From contig JAEZSE010000017.1 of assembly GCA_023421955.1 (NCBI GenBank), positions 1 to 63,824 on the forward strand: 63,824 bases of DNA, given 5' to 3'. Shown here piece after piece: positions 1 through 8,680 of this stretch. This DNA comes from Bacillota bacterium. Lineage in GTDB: Bacteria > Bacillota > Clostridia > Christensenellales > UMGS416. The notes beneath the pieces were generated by a model, which did not search any database, was not told the DNA's origin, and saw only the letters and a list, made by a program, of their open reading frames with translations. The number at the start of each line of letters is the position of its first letter. Position 1 is the stretch's first letter. The position numbers and the translations under genes were made by a program.

Positions 1-2
1 CG

Positions 3-761
3 CTTGACCTGGCCAGGCGGGAACCGCAAACCACATTTGTGGTGGCGGCGGTGGGCTTCGAGACCACCGCGCCAGCCTACGCTCTGCTGGCGGAAGAGGC
101 ATTGCGGCTGGGCATCGCAAACATCCGGCTGCTGACGGCACTCAAGACAATTTTGCCTGCGATGGAGTTCATCTGCCGCACAGAGCCGCAAATCGATGCA
201 TTTCTCTGCCCCGGCCATGTGAGCGCCATCCTAGGCGCGGAGGCCTATCATCCTCTGTGTGAACAATATCGCAAGCCGATGGTCGTAGGCGGCTTCACCG
301 GCGAGCACCTGCTGGCAGCGCTCAATGAAATACTGACCGAACTCAATCAGAGCAAGCCCGCCGTGTGCAACCTTTACCCGGAAGCCGTCAGCGATGGCGG
401 CAATCAAAAGGCACAGGCACTGCTGCAACGTGTGTTTGAGCCCGGCGCTGCCACTTGGCGGGGCATCGGGGAGATCCCCGGATCGGCGCTCTATCTCAAG
501 GAGGAGTTTGCCGCACTTGATGCCGGCAGCCGTGGTCTCACGGCTCTGCTGCCCGATCCTGCCGGCTGCCGCTGCGCCGATGTGGTGTGTGGCAGGGCGG
601 AGCCAGCCGCCTGCCCCCACTTCGGCAGGCGTTGCTCGCCGCAGGACCCGCTGGGGGCTTGCATGGTGTCTGACGAGGGGGCGTGCGCGGTGTGGCACAG
701 GAATAAATCCCCCCTCCTCGCATCGCCATGCGATGCTCAAACTTGCTCACATATCGGTTAG
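3..761 (+). CDS. hypD: Hydrogenase maturation factor HypD (5' end outside window)
   Basis: C-terminal two thirds of HypD, the Fe-S scaffold that with HypC and HypE builds the Fe(CN)2CO group of [NiFe] hydrogenases in the cytoplasm. Seen: the family core VGFETTAP, the conserved CPGHVSAI segment, and the cysteine-rich end (CRCADVVCG, CPHFGRRC, GACMVSDEGACAVW) that ligates the 4Fe-4S cluster in this family. The reading frame is open to the window edge, so the start lies upstream. hypE follows after about 210 bases, the usual order. Odd: after the normal end (near AVWHR) the protein runs on for about 16 unrelated residues, and these are encoded by an intergenic repeat (708-838), so the native stop was probably lost to that repeat. 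Confidence 0.93.
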   Translation, partial: LDLARREPQTTFVVAAVGFETTAPAYALLAEEALRLGIANIRLLTALKTILPAMEFICRTEPQIDAFLCPGHVSAILGAEAYHPLCEQYRKPMVVGGFTGEHLLAALNEILTELNQSKPAVCNLYPEAVSDGGNQKAQALLQRVFEPGAATWRGIGEIPGSALYLKEEFAALDAGSRGLTALLPDPAGCRCADVVCGRAEPAACPHFGRRCSPQDPLGACMVSDEGACAVWHRNKSPLLASPCDAQTCSHIG

Positions 762-838
762 AACCGACATTGCGCAAGTTTGGAGGCTAAGGCCTGTCAC
801 CTACGGGTGACATCCCCCCTTACTAAAGGGGGTAAGGA
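708..838 (+). repeat. Dispersed intergenic repeat, copy A
   Basis: About 131 bases that match the complement of 26920-27050 in order: a C-rich start followed by an ATGC-rich hairpin, then GGAGGCTAA, GCCTGTC, GACATCCCCCCT and a closing AAAGGGGGTA. The middle part is diverged. Both copies sit at the 3' end of a gene. In this copy the first part is translated as the tail of hypD. It contains no coding capacity of its own and looks like a small non-autonomous or REP-like element. Confidence 0.65.
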
Positions 839-971
839 TCATTCTTTATCTCGGTAATAATGTGGTGCAGGGCGAAGCCCTGCAAACCAGAACCCCCTCC
901 CAACGTCAACCATGAATGGATACCCTTTGCTAGACCGGGGAGGGGGCAGGGGGTGGGAAGAGGAATCAGCA

Positions 972-1946
972 ATGAAGATAAATATGTCCCATGGCGGCGG
1001 CGGCACAATGACCCAGGGGCTCATTGACAGCCTGTTTAAGCGCCATTTCCAAAACGACCTTCTGATGAAGGGTGAAGACTCGGCAGTGTTTTTGTTGAAT
1101 GGCAAGGTTGCTTTCACGACCGATAGCTTTGTGGTGCAGCCGCTCACATTCCCCGGCGGCGACATCGGCAGGCTGGCCGTGTGTGGCACTGTGAACGACC
1201 TGCTGACGGTGGGGGCCGAGCCCAAGTATCTGAGCGCAGGCTTCATCCTGGAGGAGGGGCTGGAGCTGGATCTTCTGGAAACCGTCGTGCGGTCGATGGC
1301 AGAAACCGCCAGGGAGGCAGGCGTGCGAATCGTCACCGGCGACACGAAGGTGATTGAGGGCCGGGGCGGCTTGATGATCAACACATCCGGGATCGGCACC
1401 GTGCGCCAGGATTATGCGCCGCAGCCCTGCAAACCCGGCGACGCGTTGCTGGTGTCCGGCAATCTGGGCGAGCACCACGCGGCAATCCTGAGCCGCCGCA
1501 TGGGCATTGAAAACGGCATCCAAAGCGACTGCGCGCCACTCAATGAAATGGTGATGCGCCTGCTGGACGCAGGCATCGGCATCCGCGCCATGCGGGATGT
1601 GACCCGCGGCGGACTTGGCACAATTCTTTCGGAGCTGGCGGAACTGCACGGCATCGGCATTACGATTGAGGAAAGTGCGCTTCCGTTGAGCCCAGAGGTG
1701 CGCGGGTTCTGCGCGATCTTGGGCTTGGACCCGCTTTATATGGGCAACGAAGGAAAGATGCTGTTCGTCGTGGACGGCGGCGACGCCAAGCGGGCTGTTG
1801 AGACTATCCAGGGCTCCCGGTTTGGCGAAAACGCCGCCATTCTTGGCAGTGTGACAGAGGGCACCGGTGTGGTGATGAAAACCAGCATCGGCGGCAGCCG
1901 GGTGGTTGGGCTGTTGGCAGGAGAGGGATTGCCAAGGATTTGCTGA
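972..1946 (+). CDS. hypE: Hydrogenase expression/formation protein HypE
   Basis: HypE dehydrates a carbamoyl group carried on its C-terminal cysteine to make the cyanide ligands of [NiFe] hydrogenase. The 324-residue protein begins MKINMSHGGGG, the usual HypE start; an upstream in-frame ATG at 912 would add an unrelated G-rich stretch. Seen: AIR-synthase-like fold motifs (GDIGRLAVCGTVND, RDVTRGGLGT, MGNEGKML) and the essential carboxy-terminal PRIC ending in the acceptor cysteine. It follows hypD, with the 5' part of the intergenic space taken up by a repeat. No strong ribosome-binding site is seen beyond a GAAGAGGA stretch. Function is clear from the family; the hydrogenase itself is outside the window. 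Confidence 0.95.
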   Translation: MKINMSHGGGGTMTQGLIDSLFKRHFQNDLLMKGEDSAVFLLNGKVAFTTDSFVVQPLTFPGGDIGRLAVCGTVNDLLTVGAEPKYLSAGFILEEGLELDLLETVVRSMAETAREAGVRIVTGDTKVIEGRGGLMINTSGIGTVRQDYAPQPCKPGDALLVSGNLGEHHAAILSRRMGIENGIQSDCAPLNEMVMRLLDAGIGIRAMRDVTRGGLGTILSELAELHGIGITIEESALPLSPEVRGFCAILGLDPLYMGNEGKMLFVVDGGDAKRAVETIQGSRFGENAAILGSVTEGTGVVMKTSIGGSRVVGLLAGEGLPRIC

Positions 1947-2035
1947 CGCATTCGCCTTCGGTGCTAATGCACCTCGGCGATTACTGACTCGCCCAGCCCA
2001 ACGCTTGCCCGCCCACCGCGCATGTGGCAATATAC

Positions 2036-2070
2036 AAAAAACTGCCCAACTTAACGTTAGGCAGTTTTTG
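2036..2070. terminator. Bidirectional intrinsic terminator between hypE and the PASTA gene
   Basis: A ten-base stem (AAAAACTGCC with GGCAGTTTTT) plus an inner AAC/GTT extension and a small loop. The arms end in A and T runs on both sides, so it can end transcription from either strand: hypE from the left and the PASTA operon from the right. Confidence 0.85.
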
Positions 2071-2093
2071 AGCTTATAGAAAAGATAATAAAT

Positions 2094-3884
2094 TTACGGC
2101 GTCGCAGTCGGCTCCGGGGTAGCAGTCGCCGGTGGCTCATCCGCGCCGATGTGCAGCGTGATGGCGGCTCCGGCTGCTGCGGTGCTGCCGGCGGTTAGCG
2201 ATTGGGCGTATACAAGGCCTTCATAACCGGCCTCATAATCGTCGCCATACACAAACGTAATATTAAACTTGCGGTGCCACCCGGCTGCCAGGATCTGAGC
2301 CTCCGACATACCCTTGAAGTTTGGCACGTTGTAGGTGACATTGGCCGGGTTGTATTTCAGCGTGATCGTGGTGCCCTCCATCACTTCCTTGCCGGCGGCG
2401 ACACTCTGATACCAGATCTCGCCGGGCAAGCGCTTGGAGTTTTTGGATTCCACAAACACCGGGATCAAGCCCAGCGAATCGCACATTGCCATTGCCTCTT
2501 CGCGGGTGATCGCCTCATCAAAGCCCGCTCCCTGCGGCGCCACAAAATCCGGCACGAATATAGCCTTGCCTTTGGATACGGTAATCTTGATTGTGGTCCT
2601 TACGCCTATCACAGTGTTGGCCTTGTCCTGATAAAGAATTTTTCCCTTCTCCTGATTGCTCTGGGTGTAGGTCACGCTGATGGAGATCTGGGCGCCCTGC
2701 TCATTCAGCTCTTTAGCCCAGGTCTCGATGGCATCACGGGTTGAGCCCACAAAACTACCCACGACGATCTTGTTGCCCAGCGAGTAATACAACTCCATCA
2801 CGTCGCCGTCATCATAAATGGAGTCAGCGGGGATGCTCTGGCTGATGAACTTGCCAGCGGCCATGGCGGAGTATTTCTCCATCATGCTGATCGTGATGCC
2901 CAACTCCGCAGCCACCGACGTGGCCTTCTGCTTGGTGTAGGCGGAGAAGTCGGGCACGGTGATCTTTTTGCCCTTGGAGACCGTGAGCACGATTTCATCG
3001 CCCTTTTTTACCTTTTCGTCCGCCTTAACGCTTTGGGCCATGATGGACCCCTTGGGCGCGTAATCGTCATACTCTTCCAGCACCGTGAGCACCAAGCCGT
3101 TTTCATTGGCAAAGATATAGCTCTCAGAAACAGTCTTTTCCCGGAAATTGGGCACTGTAATCAACGCAGCTGTCTCGTCTTTCTTGCCCTTGGAGATGAC
3201 CACATAGATCGGTGTGTTGCGCTTGACCTCATCCACGACGGTGTTGTCGTTGATCTCAAAACTGATCACGCGACCGGCGGCAACTTCCTCGCTGAAGTCG
3301 GTGGTGATACGCACCTTGGTCATGAAATTCTGGTCCGCCCAGGCCTGGATCTCCTCCATGGTCATGGTCATCAGGTCTGGCAAAGGCAAAGAAACGGTGA
3401 GGTCGTGTCCCTTCGACACGGTGATTTTCACAAACTCGCCCTTCTTCACCTTGGTGCCTTGGGGTGTGCCCTGCGAGATCACCTTGCCCTCGTCCACTTT
3501 ATCGTTGAACTGCTCTTCCACCGTCATTCGCAGGCCGTTGTTGTCAGCCCAGAGGAGGGCATCGTTCTTCGTCCAGCCGGTCAGGTCTTTCACCTCAACG
3601 CCTTGATTCAGAAGCAGAAACACGCCCACGATCACGAGCACGACAACAGCAACCCCTATGAGGATGGGCACAACGGGGCTCCTTTTCCCGCCGCCTGCAG
3701 GGGGGCTGCCCCCCTCCCTGCGGGCAGGCCGCACAAACTTGCTCCGTTGCTCATAACGCAAGGAGGAGGACCCCGTCTGTTGCGCCGGGGCCTCCTGTTC
3801 GGTTCGTTCGGCTTGCGCCGGTGGCTGCTCCGCGCCGCCGGTCTTCTTTTTGTAATTGTTCAGGAAGCTGTTGTTGCCGTCCAT
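2094..3884 (-). CDS. Membrane-anchored protein with seven PASTA repeats, no kinase domain
   Basis: 596 residues: a hydrophilic, Pro/Gln-rich cytoplasmic N-terminus (1-70), one transmembrane helix (about 71-93), then about seven PASTA-like repeats of 60-75 residues, recognisable by VPDF/VPNF starts, an internal GKVISQ or GSIMAQS turn and ends in VSKG. It closes with a Thr-Pro tail. PASTA domains bind muropeptides or uncrosslinked peptidoglycan, normally as the sensor half of PrkC/StkP kinases or PBP2x; no kinase or penicillin-binding domain exists here. It starts 12 bases after the permease stop (3897), so it is the third gene of the ABC exporter operon. Inference: a wall-facing partner of that exporter. 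Confidence 0.85.
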   Translation of the reverse strand: MDGNNSFLNNYKKKTGGAEQPPAQAERTEQEAPAQQTGSSSLRYEQRSKFVRPARREGGSPPAGGGKRSPVVPILIGVAVVVLVIVGVFLLLNQGVEVKDLTGWTKNDALLWADNNGLRMTVEEQFNDKVDEGKVISQGTPQGTKVKKGEFVKITVSKGHDLTVSLPLPDLMTMTMEEIQAWADQNFMTKVRITTDFSEEVAAGRVISFEINDNTVVDEVKRNTPIYVVISKGKKDETAALITVPNFREKTVSESYIFANENGLVLTVLEEYDDYAPKGSIMAQSVKADEKVKKGDEIVLTVSKGKKITVPDFSAYTKQKATSVAAELGITISMMEKYSAMAAGKFISQSIPADSIYDDGDVMELYYSLGNKIVVGSFVGSTRDAIETWAKELNEQGAQISISVTYTQSNQEKGKILYQDKANTVIGVRTTIKITVSKGKAIFVPDFVAPQGAGFDEAITREEAMAMCDSLGLIPVFVESKNSKRLPGEIWYQSVAAGKEVMEGTTITLKYNPANVTYNVPNFKGMSEAQILAAGWHRKFNITFVYGDDYEAGYEGLVYAQSLTAGSTAAAGAAITLHIGADEPPATATPEPTATP

Positions 3885-3896
3885 GAAAATTCCTCT

Positions 3897-5696
3897 CTAG
3901 TTGGTAATATCCCTCTTTTTGAACACGAGCGTCGATACCGCCATTGCCACGGCAGACAGACCGACCAGATAGCCGATGCCGAGCGGCACGCTGTAGACAG
4001 CGCCGTTTTGCATGGCGTACTGGATCGCCGTGTTGGTCATATAGAACGCTGACAGATCCACATAGGGGATCGGCGTATAGGCCAGCCACTCCATGTTCAT
4101 ATTGAACGCGAACATCGTCGTCACGATCAGGCAGCCCACATAAAGGATTACCGGCACGGCGATGGAGACAGCTGTGTTGCGCACCAGCACCGACATCATG
4201 AACGCTACCGTGTAGCCAAAGAGGATCGGCAGCACACAGGCCAGCAATCTGGGCAGATAGTAGGCGATAAACGCAATCTCGCCATTGATCGAGTAATTCG
4301 GGAAGCCAAAGTCTGCAAAACCGAAGCACAGGCCGTTGACAAGGAAGTTCAATGCCATGCCTGCCAGATATAGGATCAACAGCACCGCCAGGGCGCCCAC
4401 GTATTTGGCCGACAGGATCTTCAGGCGTGTCTTGGGCCGGATCATCAGTAGGCGCACGGTGCCCTGTTGGAATTCGCTGGCGATCAGCCAGCCGCCGAGA
4501 AGCACTCCGAACAGCGCCACAAAGCTTGAGTAATAAAGGAACCCGACGGTGCGGTTGCGGGAGCCGTTGATCACATACTTCATGTCTGGCTTGCCGGCAT
4601 CCAGGGAATTCTGGGCAATCTTGATGATGTCGTTGTAGGAGTTGATCTGTTTCTGGATCTTTTCTAGATAACGCTGATAGGAACCATACTGCTGCTTGAG
4701 GCCCGGCTGCTGGTTGTACTCCTCCTCAGAGACCGGTTTGGTGTACATGAGCTGGTTGCGGTAGTTTTCCACATCGCTCAGCGCGTTGTTCTGCCAAATG
4801 TCTTCCCCGGGTACGATGTGCTTAGCCCTGCGGTATTCCAGAATCGGGATATTATTATCCTTGATGTTGGTGATCTGCCGCTGCATCTCCTCGATCTGCT
4901 GGTTCAGGATTTCCTCCTGGTCCGGGTTATCAGTGATGTTTTGATTGAGCAGCGCGATGTTGTCTTCAAAATCTTTGATCTGTTTCTGGAACTGGCCGAT
5001 GCGCAGCGTGATGTAAGCGTCGAAGTCGTTGTTTTCCACCACGTTGAACAGCTGGGCAAGCGTATCCTCTGCCTTGGAGATGGCCTCCAGGCGCTCGGTG
5101 GGGGTGGGGTCCAGATACTTCTTTTTTAGCGCTTCATTATCCAGCCCCTTGCGGTAGGCCGCCACTTCATAGAACACATCATCGGAAACGGTGCCCACAC
5201 GCTCAAGCAAAAACTTGTCATACAGGCTATCGATGCCATTCCAGGCAAGATCCACACGGTAATCCTGATATGTCGTGATGTTCTGCGCGAACTTCAGATA
5301 ATACTGGATCTCCGCATCCAACAAAGCCTGCACAACGTCCAGCGTTTCCGGATTGCTGAAGCGGCTTTTATCAGTCTCCAACATGGTCTTTTCCTGCTGC
5401 AGGCCCTGCAGGTTCCAGTAATAGGGGTTGTCGCCGGTGATCGTGACACCGTCAATCTCAATGGGCGGTTGGCCGTTGTCACCACCACCGAAATCCTTGG
5501 CGTAATAAGCCCCCATCAGCGGGATGGGCTTACCGCCACCATTGTTGTTATTGTTCTTCCTTACCGTTTCGAGCACAAGAGTTCCCACCGGGATCAGTAC
5601 GCTCAATGCCAGCACGATGATGGCCATTACCAGCAGGAATTTGGAGCGCAATATATTGGTGATCTCAAACTTCACCTGCTTCAAAAACTTCATCAT
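3897..5696 (-). CDS. ABC-2 type exporter permease with large extracytoplasmic insert
   Basis: 599 residues. One transmembrane helix near the N-terminus (about 15-37), then about 340 mostly polar residues rich in Gln, Asn and Glu with coiled-coil character (LNQNITDNPDQEEILNQQIE region), then five hydrophobic segments from about residue 385 to 595 that form the usual ABC-2 membrane core. This layout, helix 1 and 2 separated by a long external domain, is known for ABC-2 permeases that contact the cell wall. The ATPase gene ends 18 bases upstream and the PASTA gene follows at once. Substrate unknown. Confidence 0.85.
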   Translation of the reverse strand: MMKFLKQVKFEITNILRSKFLLVMAIIVLALSVLIPVGTLVLETVRKNNNNNGGGKPIPLMGAYYAKDFGGGDNGQPPIEIDGVTITGDNPYYWNLQGLQQEKTMLETDKSRFSNPETLDVVQALLDAEIQYYLKFAQNITTYQDYRVDLAWNGIDSLYDKFLLERVGTVSDDVFYEVAAYRKGLDNEALKKKYLDPTPTERLEAISKAEDTLAQLFNVVENNDFDAYITLRIGQFQKQIKDFEDNIALLNQNITDNPDQEEILNQQIEEMQRQITNIKDNNIPILEYRRAKHIVPGEDIWQNNALSDVENYRNQLMYTKPVSEEEYNQQPGLKQQYGSYQRYLEKIQKQINSYNDIIKIAQNSLDAGKPDMKYVINGSRNRTVGFLYYSSFVALFGVLLGGWLIASEFQQGTVRLLMIRPKTRLKILSAKYVGALAVLLILYLAGMALNFLVNGLCFGFADFGFPNYSINGEIAFIAYYLPRLLACVLPILFGYTVAFMMSVLVRNTAVSIAVPVILYVGCLIVTTMFAFNMNMEWLAYTPIPYVDLSAFYMTNTAIQYAMQNGAVYSVPLGIGYLVGLSAVAMAVSTLVFKKRDITN

Positions 5697-5714
5697 TCTA
5701 TTCCTTTCCCGATG

Positions 5715-6638
5715 CTATCGGATCTGGGTCTTGGAGCCGGTGGTCATCGAAAGGAAGTCCTGCTCCAGTGTGCGCTGCTTCTGGTTTACAGCATATAAGT
5801 CCACACCCATGCCCACCAAAGCCTTCACAATCGTGGGGATCTCGCTGCGCTTCATCACCAGGTTCACGCCGCTGTTTTCCAATTCGCAGTTGGCCTCAAG
5901 GCTTTTGAAGTATTCCAAAACCCTGTCATTGTCACCGGTGACAAAATGATAGCTGTATACTTCGTCTTCGGGCTGCTCGGTGACCTCACTCATCGTCTTT
6001 TCGCCGATCATCACACCGTTGTCAATGATCACGATGCGGTCGCACATCAGCTCCATCTCGGAAAGCAAGTGGCTGGAGATGAACACGCCCACGCCCGCTT
6101 CTCTGGCCAGCATCTTCAACAGCTCGCGCAGCTCCTTGATGCCGATCGGGTCCAAACCGTTGGTGGGCTCATCGAGCACCAGCAGCTTGGGGTTGTGCAG
6201 CAGCGCCTGCGCGATGCCGATGCGCTGGCACATACCCAGTGAATAAGTCTTGACCTTGTCTTTGATGCGGCCGGACATCTTGACGAGGCTCACCACATCG
6301 TCGATGTTTTTTTGGTCCACATCGTCATACATGCTGGCAAAGTACTCGAGGTTTTGCCGGCCGGTCAGGCGCTTGTAGAGGTCGGGGTTTTCCACGATGC
6401 CGCCCACATTCTGCATGGCCGCCTCGAAATCGGTGGTCACGTCATGGCCGCAGATGGAGATTTTGCCCTCTGAAATGCGGAACAAGCCCATGATCATCTT
6501 GATCGTGGTGGTCTTGCCGGCGCCATTGGGGCCGAGGAAGCCAACAATCTCGCCGGAGTTGACTGTGAGCGAGATGCCGTCCAGAATCTTTTTGTTCCGG
6601 ATCGTCTTTTTCAGGCCTTCAATTCTTAATAGTTCCAA
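5715..6638 (-). CDS. ABC transporter ATP-binding protein (exporter type)
   Basis: 307 residues. Seen: Walker A GPNGAGKTTTIK, signature YSLGMCQRI (a degenerate LSGGQ), Walker B LLVLDEPTNGLDP and the switch histidine in ISSHLLSE. This is the CcmA/BcrA-like class that pairs with ABC-2 permeases. About 70 C-terminal residues beyond the nucleotide-binding domain are typical of this class. First gene of the three-gene operon; GGAAGGA precedes the ATG at 6638. It energises the permease encoded next. Confidence 0.93.
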   Translation of the reverse strand: MELLRIEGLKKTIRNKKILDGISLTVNSGEIVGFLGPNGAGKTTTIKMIMGLFRISEGKISICGHDVTTDFEAAMQNVGGIVENPDLYKRLTGRQNLEYFASMYDDVDQKNIDDVVSLVKMSGRIKDKVKTYSLGMCQRIGIAQALLHNPKLLVLDEPTNGLDPIGIKELRELLKMLAREAGVGVFISSHLLSEMELMCDRIVIIDNGVMIGEKTMSEVTEQPEDEVYSYHFVTGDNDRVLEYFKSLEANCELENSGVNLVMKRSEIPTIVKALVGMGVDLYAVNQKQRTLEQDFLSMTTGSKTQIR

Positions 6639-6881
6639 TGCCGCATCCTTCCTATCGTATGAAATGCATGTTTATGACGAACCGATTGATCGGATTGTTC
6701 CATTGATATAAACATTTTACTTCATCATTACTATTTTTTAAAGTGTATTTTATTCTCTATCGCCTGTATTCTGATATTGACAGAGATACAACAGATTGTG
6801 GTTTATAGGCGAAAGAACAATTGAGGAAAAGAGAAAAAGACGTATAAATTCCAGCTTTCACGCGCCATGATGCATGATAAA
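6639..6881. other. AT-rich intergenic region upstream of the ABC operon
   Basis: Much more AT-rich than its surroundings, with several possible -10-like hexamers on the minus strand but no pair I would assign. It must hold the promoter of the ABC/PASTA operon. I see no gene in it. Confidence 0.5.
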
Positions 6882-6938
6882 AAGCCCCCTGCCCAGCAAA
6901 ATCCGGATGTGCCACCGGATCTCGCGGGCAGAGGGCTT
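6882..6938 (-). terminator. Terminator of the Tad pilus operon
   Basis: A 13-base stem with one mismatch (AAGCCCTCTGCCC against GGGCAGGGGGCTT on the minus strand) enclosing a second small ATCCGG/CCGGAT hairpin, followed on the minus strand by TTTTTAT. It lies about 45 bases after the last gene of the operon. Confidence 0.85.
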
Positions 6939-6981
6939 GGGCGGGTGAAAGGGTCAGGAGTCACCCCGGACCCGCCGGAAA

Positions 6982-8307
6982 TCACAATGCGAGCGCCGCA
7001 GGAATTTCCGCCTCCCCGGTCGGTTCTTCCTCGGTTTGAGGCAACGAGAAGAGACTGTCCTTCTCCGTTGCTTCCGTATTTGGGGTTGCGGCAGATCTTG
7101 CTTGCTTGTCTTCAGGCAGCCTGTTTGGAAGCTGGTATTGGGTCAGGCTGGCCTGGATGAGACTAAGCTCCGCTACAATGTCCTTCAAAGGATCACGGAC
7201 CGGCGAAAAATCCAGCGGGTCATTCTTCCTCCGCCCAGCCAGGCCAGGATCGGGCTTGGCAGCCTGGCTTTCCTGCCCCACGAGTGTGCGGTTCAGCTCC
7301 GCCACACGCTCATCCAGAAGCTGGCCAGCCATGCGCACACGGGCCACCATGTCGGCAAGGCCGCTGTTCACCAGCTGGTAATGGCGCACCTTTTCCCGTT
7401 CAGCCTCAAGAAGCGATGCCACAACTGTGTTTTCCTTCACAACGGCTTCTGCCTTCACCACAAGGCTGTTGAGTGCGGCGCGCATGCGGTCATTGATGGC
7501 CTCCACGGCCTCCTTTTCCCGCAGGAGGGCGGAGATGTTCTGCCGGGCAGTTTCCACCTGGGCTGTGAGCGCGGTGTTTTCCTGCGCCAGACCATCCAAC
7601 TGGCGTGCCGCTTCCTCCACCCTGCCATCGGCATCGGCAAGACGGACATGAGCCGCATCCAACCGCGCGGAGGTTTCCTGAAGCTCTCCGCGAAGCCATG
7701 CTTCCGTCTGCTCGGATCGGGCGGTCAGCGCTTCCATCTGCACCTGCAGCCCCTCCCGCTCCGCGGCAAGGGCTGCCAGCTCCTTGGCAAAGGCCTCCCG
7801 CTGCTCCTCATGGGCAGCCTCCGCCTCATAAATCAACGCCTCGTGGCGCTCGCCGGCCTGGGCAAGCGCAGCTTCCAGCTCTTCAACGCGGCGCTGCAGT
7901 GAGTTCACCGCGTCGTCAGACATCCGGGTCATATATTTGAGCTTTTCCTCCAGGCTGCCCCGGTCGGCAAGGAAGCTTTCGGCCACCTGTTGGGCCTGGT
8001 GGAGTGCCGTCTTGAGCTCATCGCTGGCTGGCTCCGATTCGGCCTGTCTCACGCGGATCTGTAGTGAATCGCGCTCATATCGCAGTTGATCCTTTTCCTG
8101 AGACAGCTCCGCAATGCGGGCCTTATAAGTGCGCTCCGTTGTGGCGAGCTGGTTCTTCAACCGCTCCACATAAGCCGCAACATCCTTCTTTTTATAGCCA
8201 CCCATCAAGCCGCGCTTCAATTCGGTCAGCTCCTGCTGGCCGGTCTTCTCGCGCAGGCGCTTGAATTCTTCTTCAGGATTCAATACAGTTTCCGGATTGT
8301 TCTCCAT
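6982..8307 (-). CDS. DivIVA-like coiled-coil protein at the end of the Tad operon
   Basis: 441 residues, mostly heptad-rich coiled coil (about 40-330) with Glu/Ala/Gln/Arg composition. The segment GLMGGYKKKDVAAYVERL near the N-terminus resembles the membrane-binding start of DivIVA/GpsB proteins (G-Y-x-x-x-D-V). The last 100 residues are Pro/Glu-rich and probably disordered. The start at 8307 has GAGGGGGA just upstream; a longer frame to 8373 would lie inside the preceding gene and gives an atypical sequence. The 5' end overlaps the DUF192 gene by 35 bases. Inference: a polar or septal scaffold for the pilus machine; cytoplasmic. Confidence 0.75.
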   Translation of the reverse strand: MENNPETVLNPEEEFKRLREKTGQQELTELKRGLMGGYKKKDVAAYVERLKNQLATTERTYKARIAELSQEKDQLRYERDSLQIRVRQAESEPASDELKTALHQAQQVAESFLADRGSLEEKLKYMTRMSDDAVNSLQRRVEELEAALAQAGERHEALIYEAEAAHEEQREAFAKELAALAAEREGLQVQMEALTARSEQTEAWLRGELQETSARLDAAHVRLADADGRVEEAARQLDGLAQENTALTAQVETARQNISALLREKEAVEAINDRMRAALNSLVVKAEAVVKENTVVASLLEAEREKVRHYQLVNSGLADMVARVRMAGQLLDERVAELNRTLVGQESQAAKPDPGLAGRRKNDPLDFSPVRDPLKDIVAELSLIQASLTQYQLPNRLPEDKQARSAATPNTEATEKDSLFSLPQTEEEPTGEAEIPAALAL

Positions 8308-8680
8308 GGATCCCCCTCGTTTCAGTTTCCGGCAGCAACGAGGCTTCCACAGCCAGCATGCCGCCAGGCGCAATGCCGCACCGGTCGATCGTGCCCACAG
8401 GCAACTCCAGCACCTGCCGCACGCCTTTGAGCATTTTTCCAGTGCGCCAGGGCTTCAGTGCCTTCTCCACAGCCAGCACGCGGAAGTTGCCGTCCAGATA
8501 GACCACATCCAGCGCCATGCGCATGAAGCACATGTGGATGCTGCTGCAAGGCATCAGCAGAAGGCCCTCGCCGGATGCCAAAGGCCTGCGGAACATCAGC
8601 CCCGCGAACCGGCTCCAGAACGTGGCCGCAAGGCCGATGGAGCCGCCGATCACCTGGTTGCCGCAATGCATCGTAATCAT
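8273..8680 (-). CDS. DUF192 family protein
   Basis: 135 residues that match the DUF192 pattern: FWSRFAGLMFRR at the front, a LLLMPCSSIHMCFM core, DVVYLD, and ELPVGTIDRCGIAPGG near the end. The family is a small beta-barrel of unknown function that is often found next to Tad/Flp loci. Start is fixed by the ATGA overlap with the tadC stop (8677-8680). Unlike many members it has no signal peptide here, so it is probably cytoplasmic. Its position inside the pilus operon supports a pilus-related role, but the activity is unknown. Confidence 0.85.
   Translation of the reverse strand: MITMHCGNQVIGGSIGLAATFWSRFAGLMFRRPLASGEGLLLMPCSSIHMCFMRMALDVVYLDGNFRVLAVEKALKPWRTGKMLKGVRQVLELPVGTIDRCGIAPGGMLAVEASLLPETETRGIHGEQSGNCIES

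Noticed and set aside
3033..4052. 339-codon plus-strand frame over the PASTA gene
   Set aside because: Antisense shadow without motifs; the PASTA repeats on the other strand are convincing.
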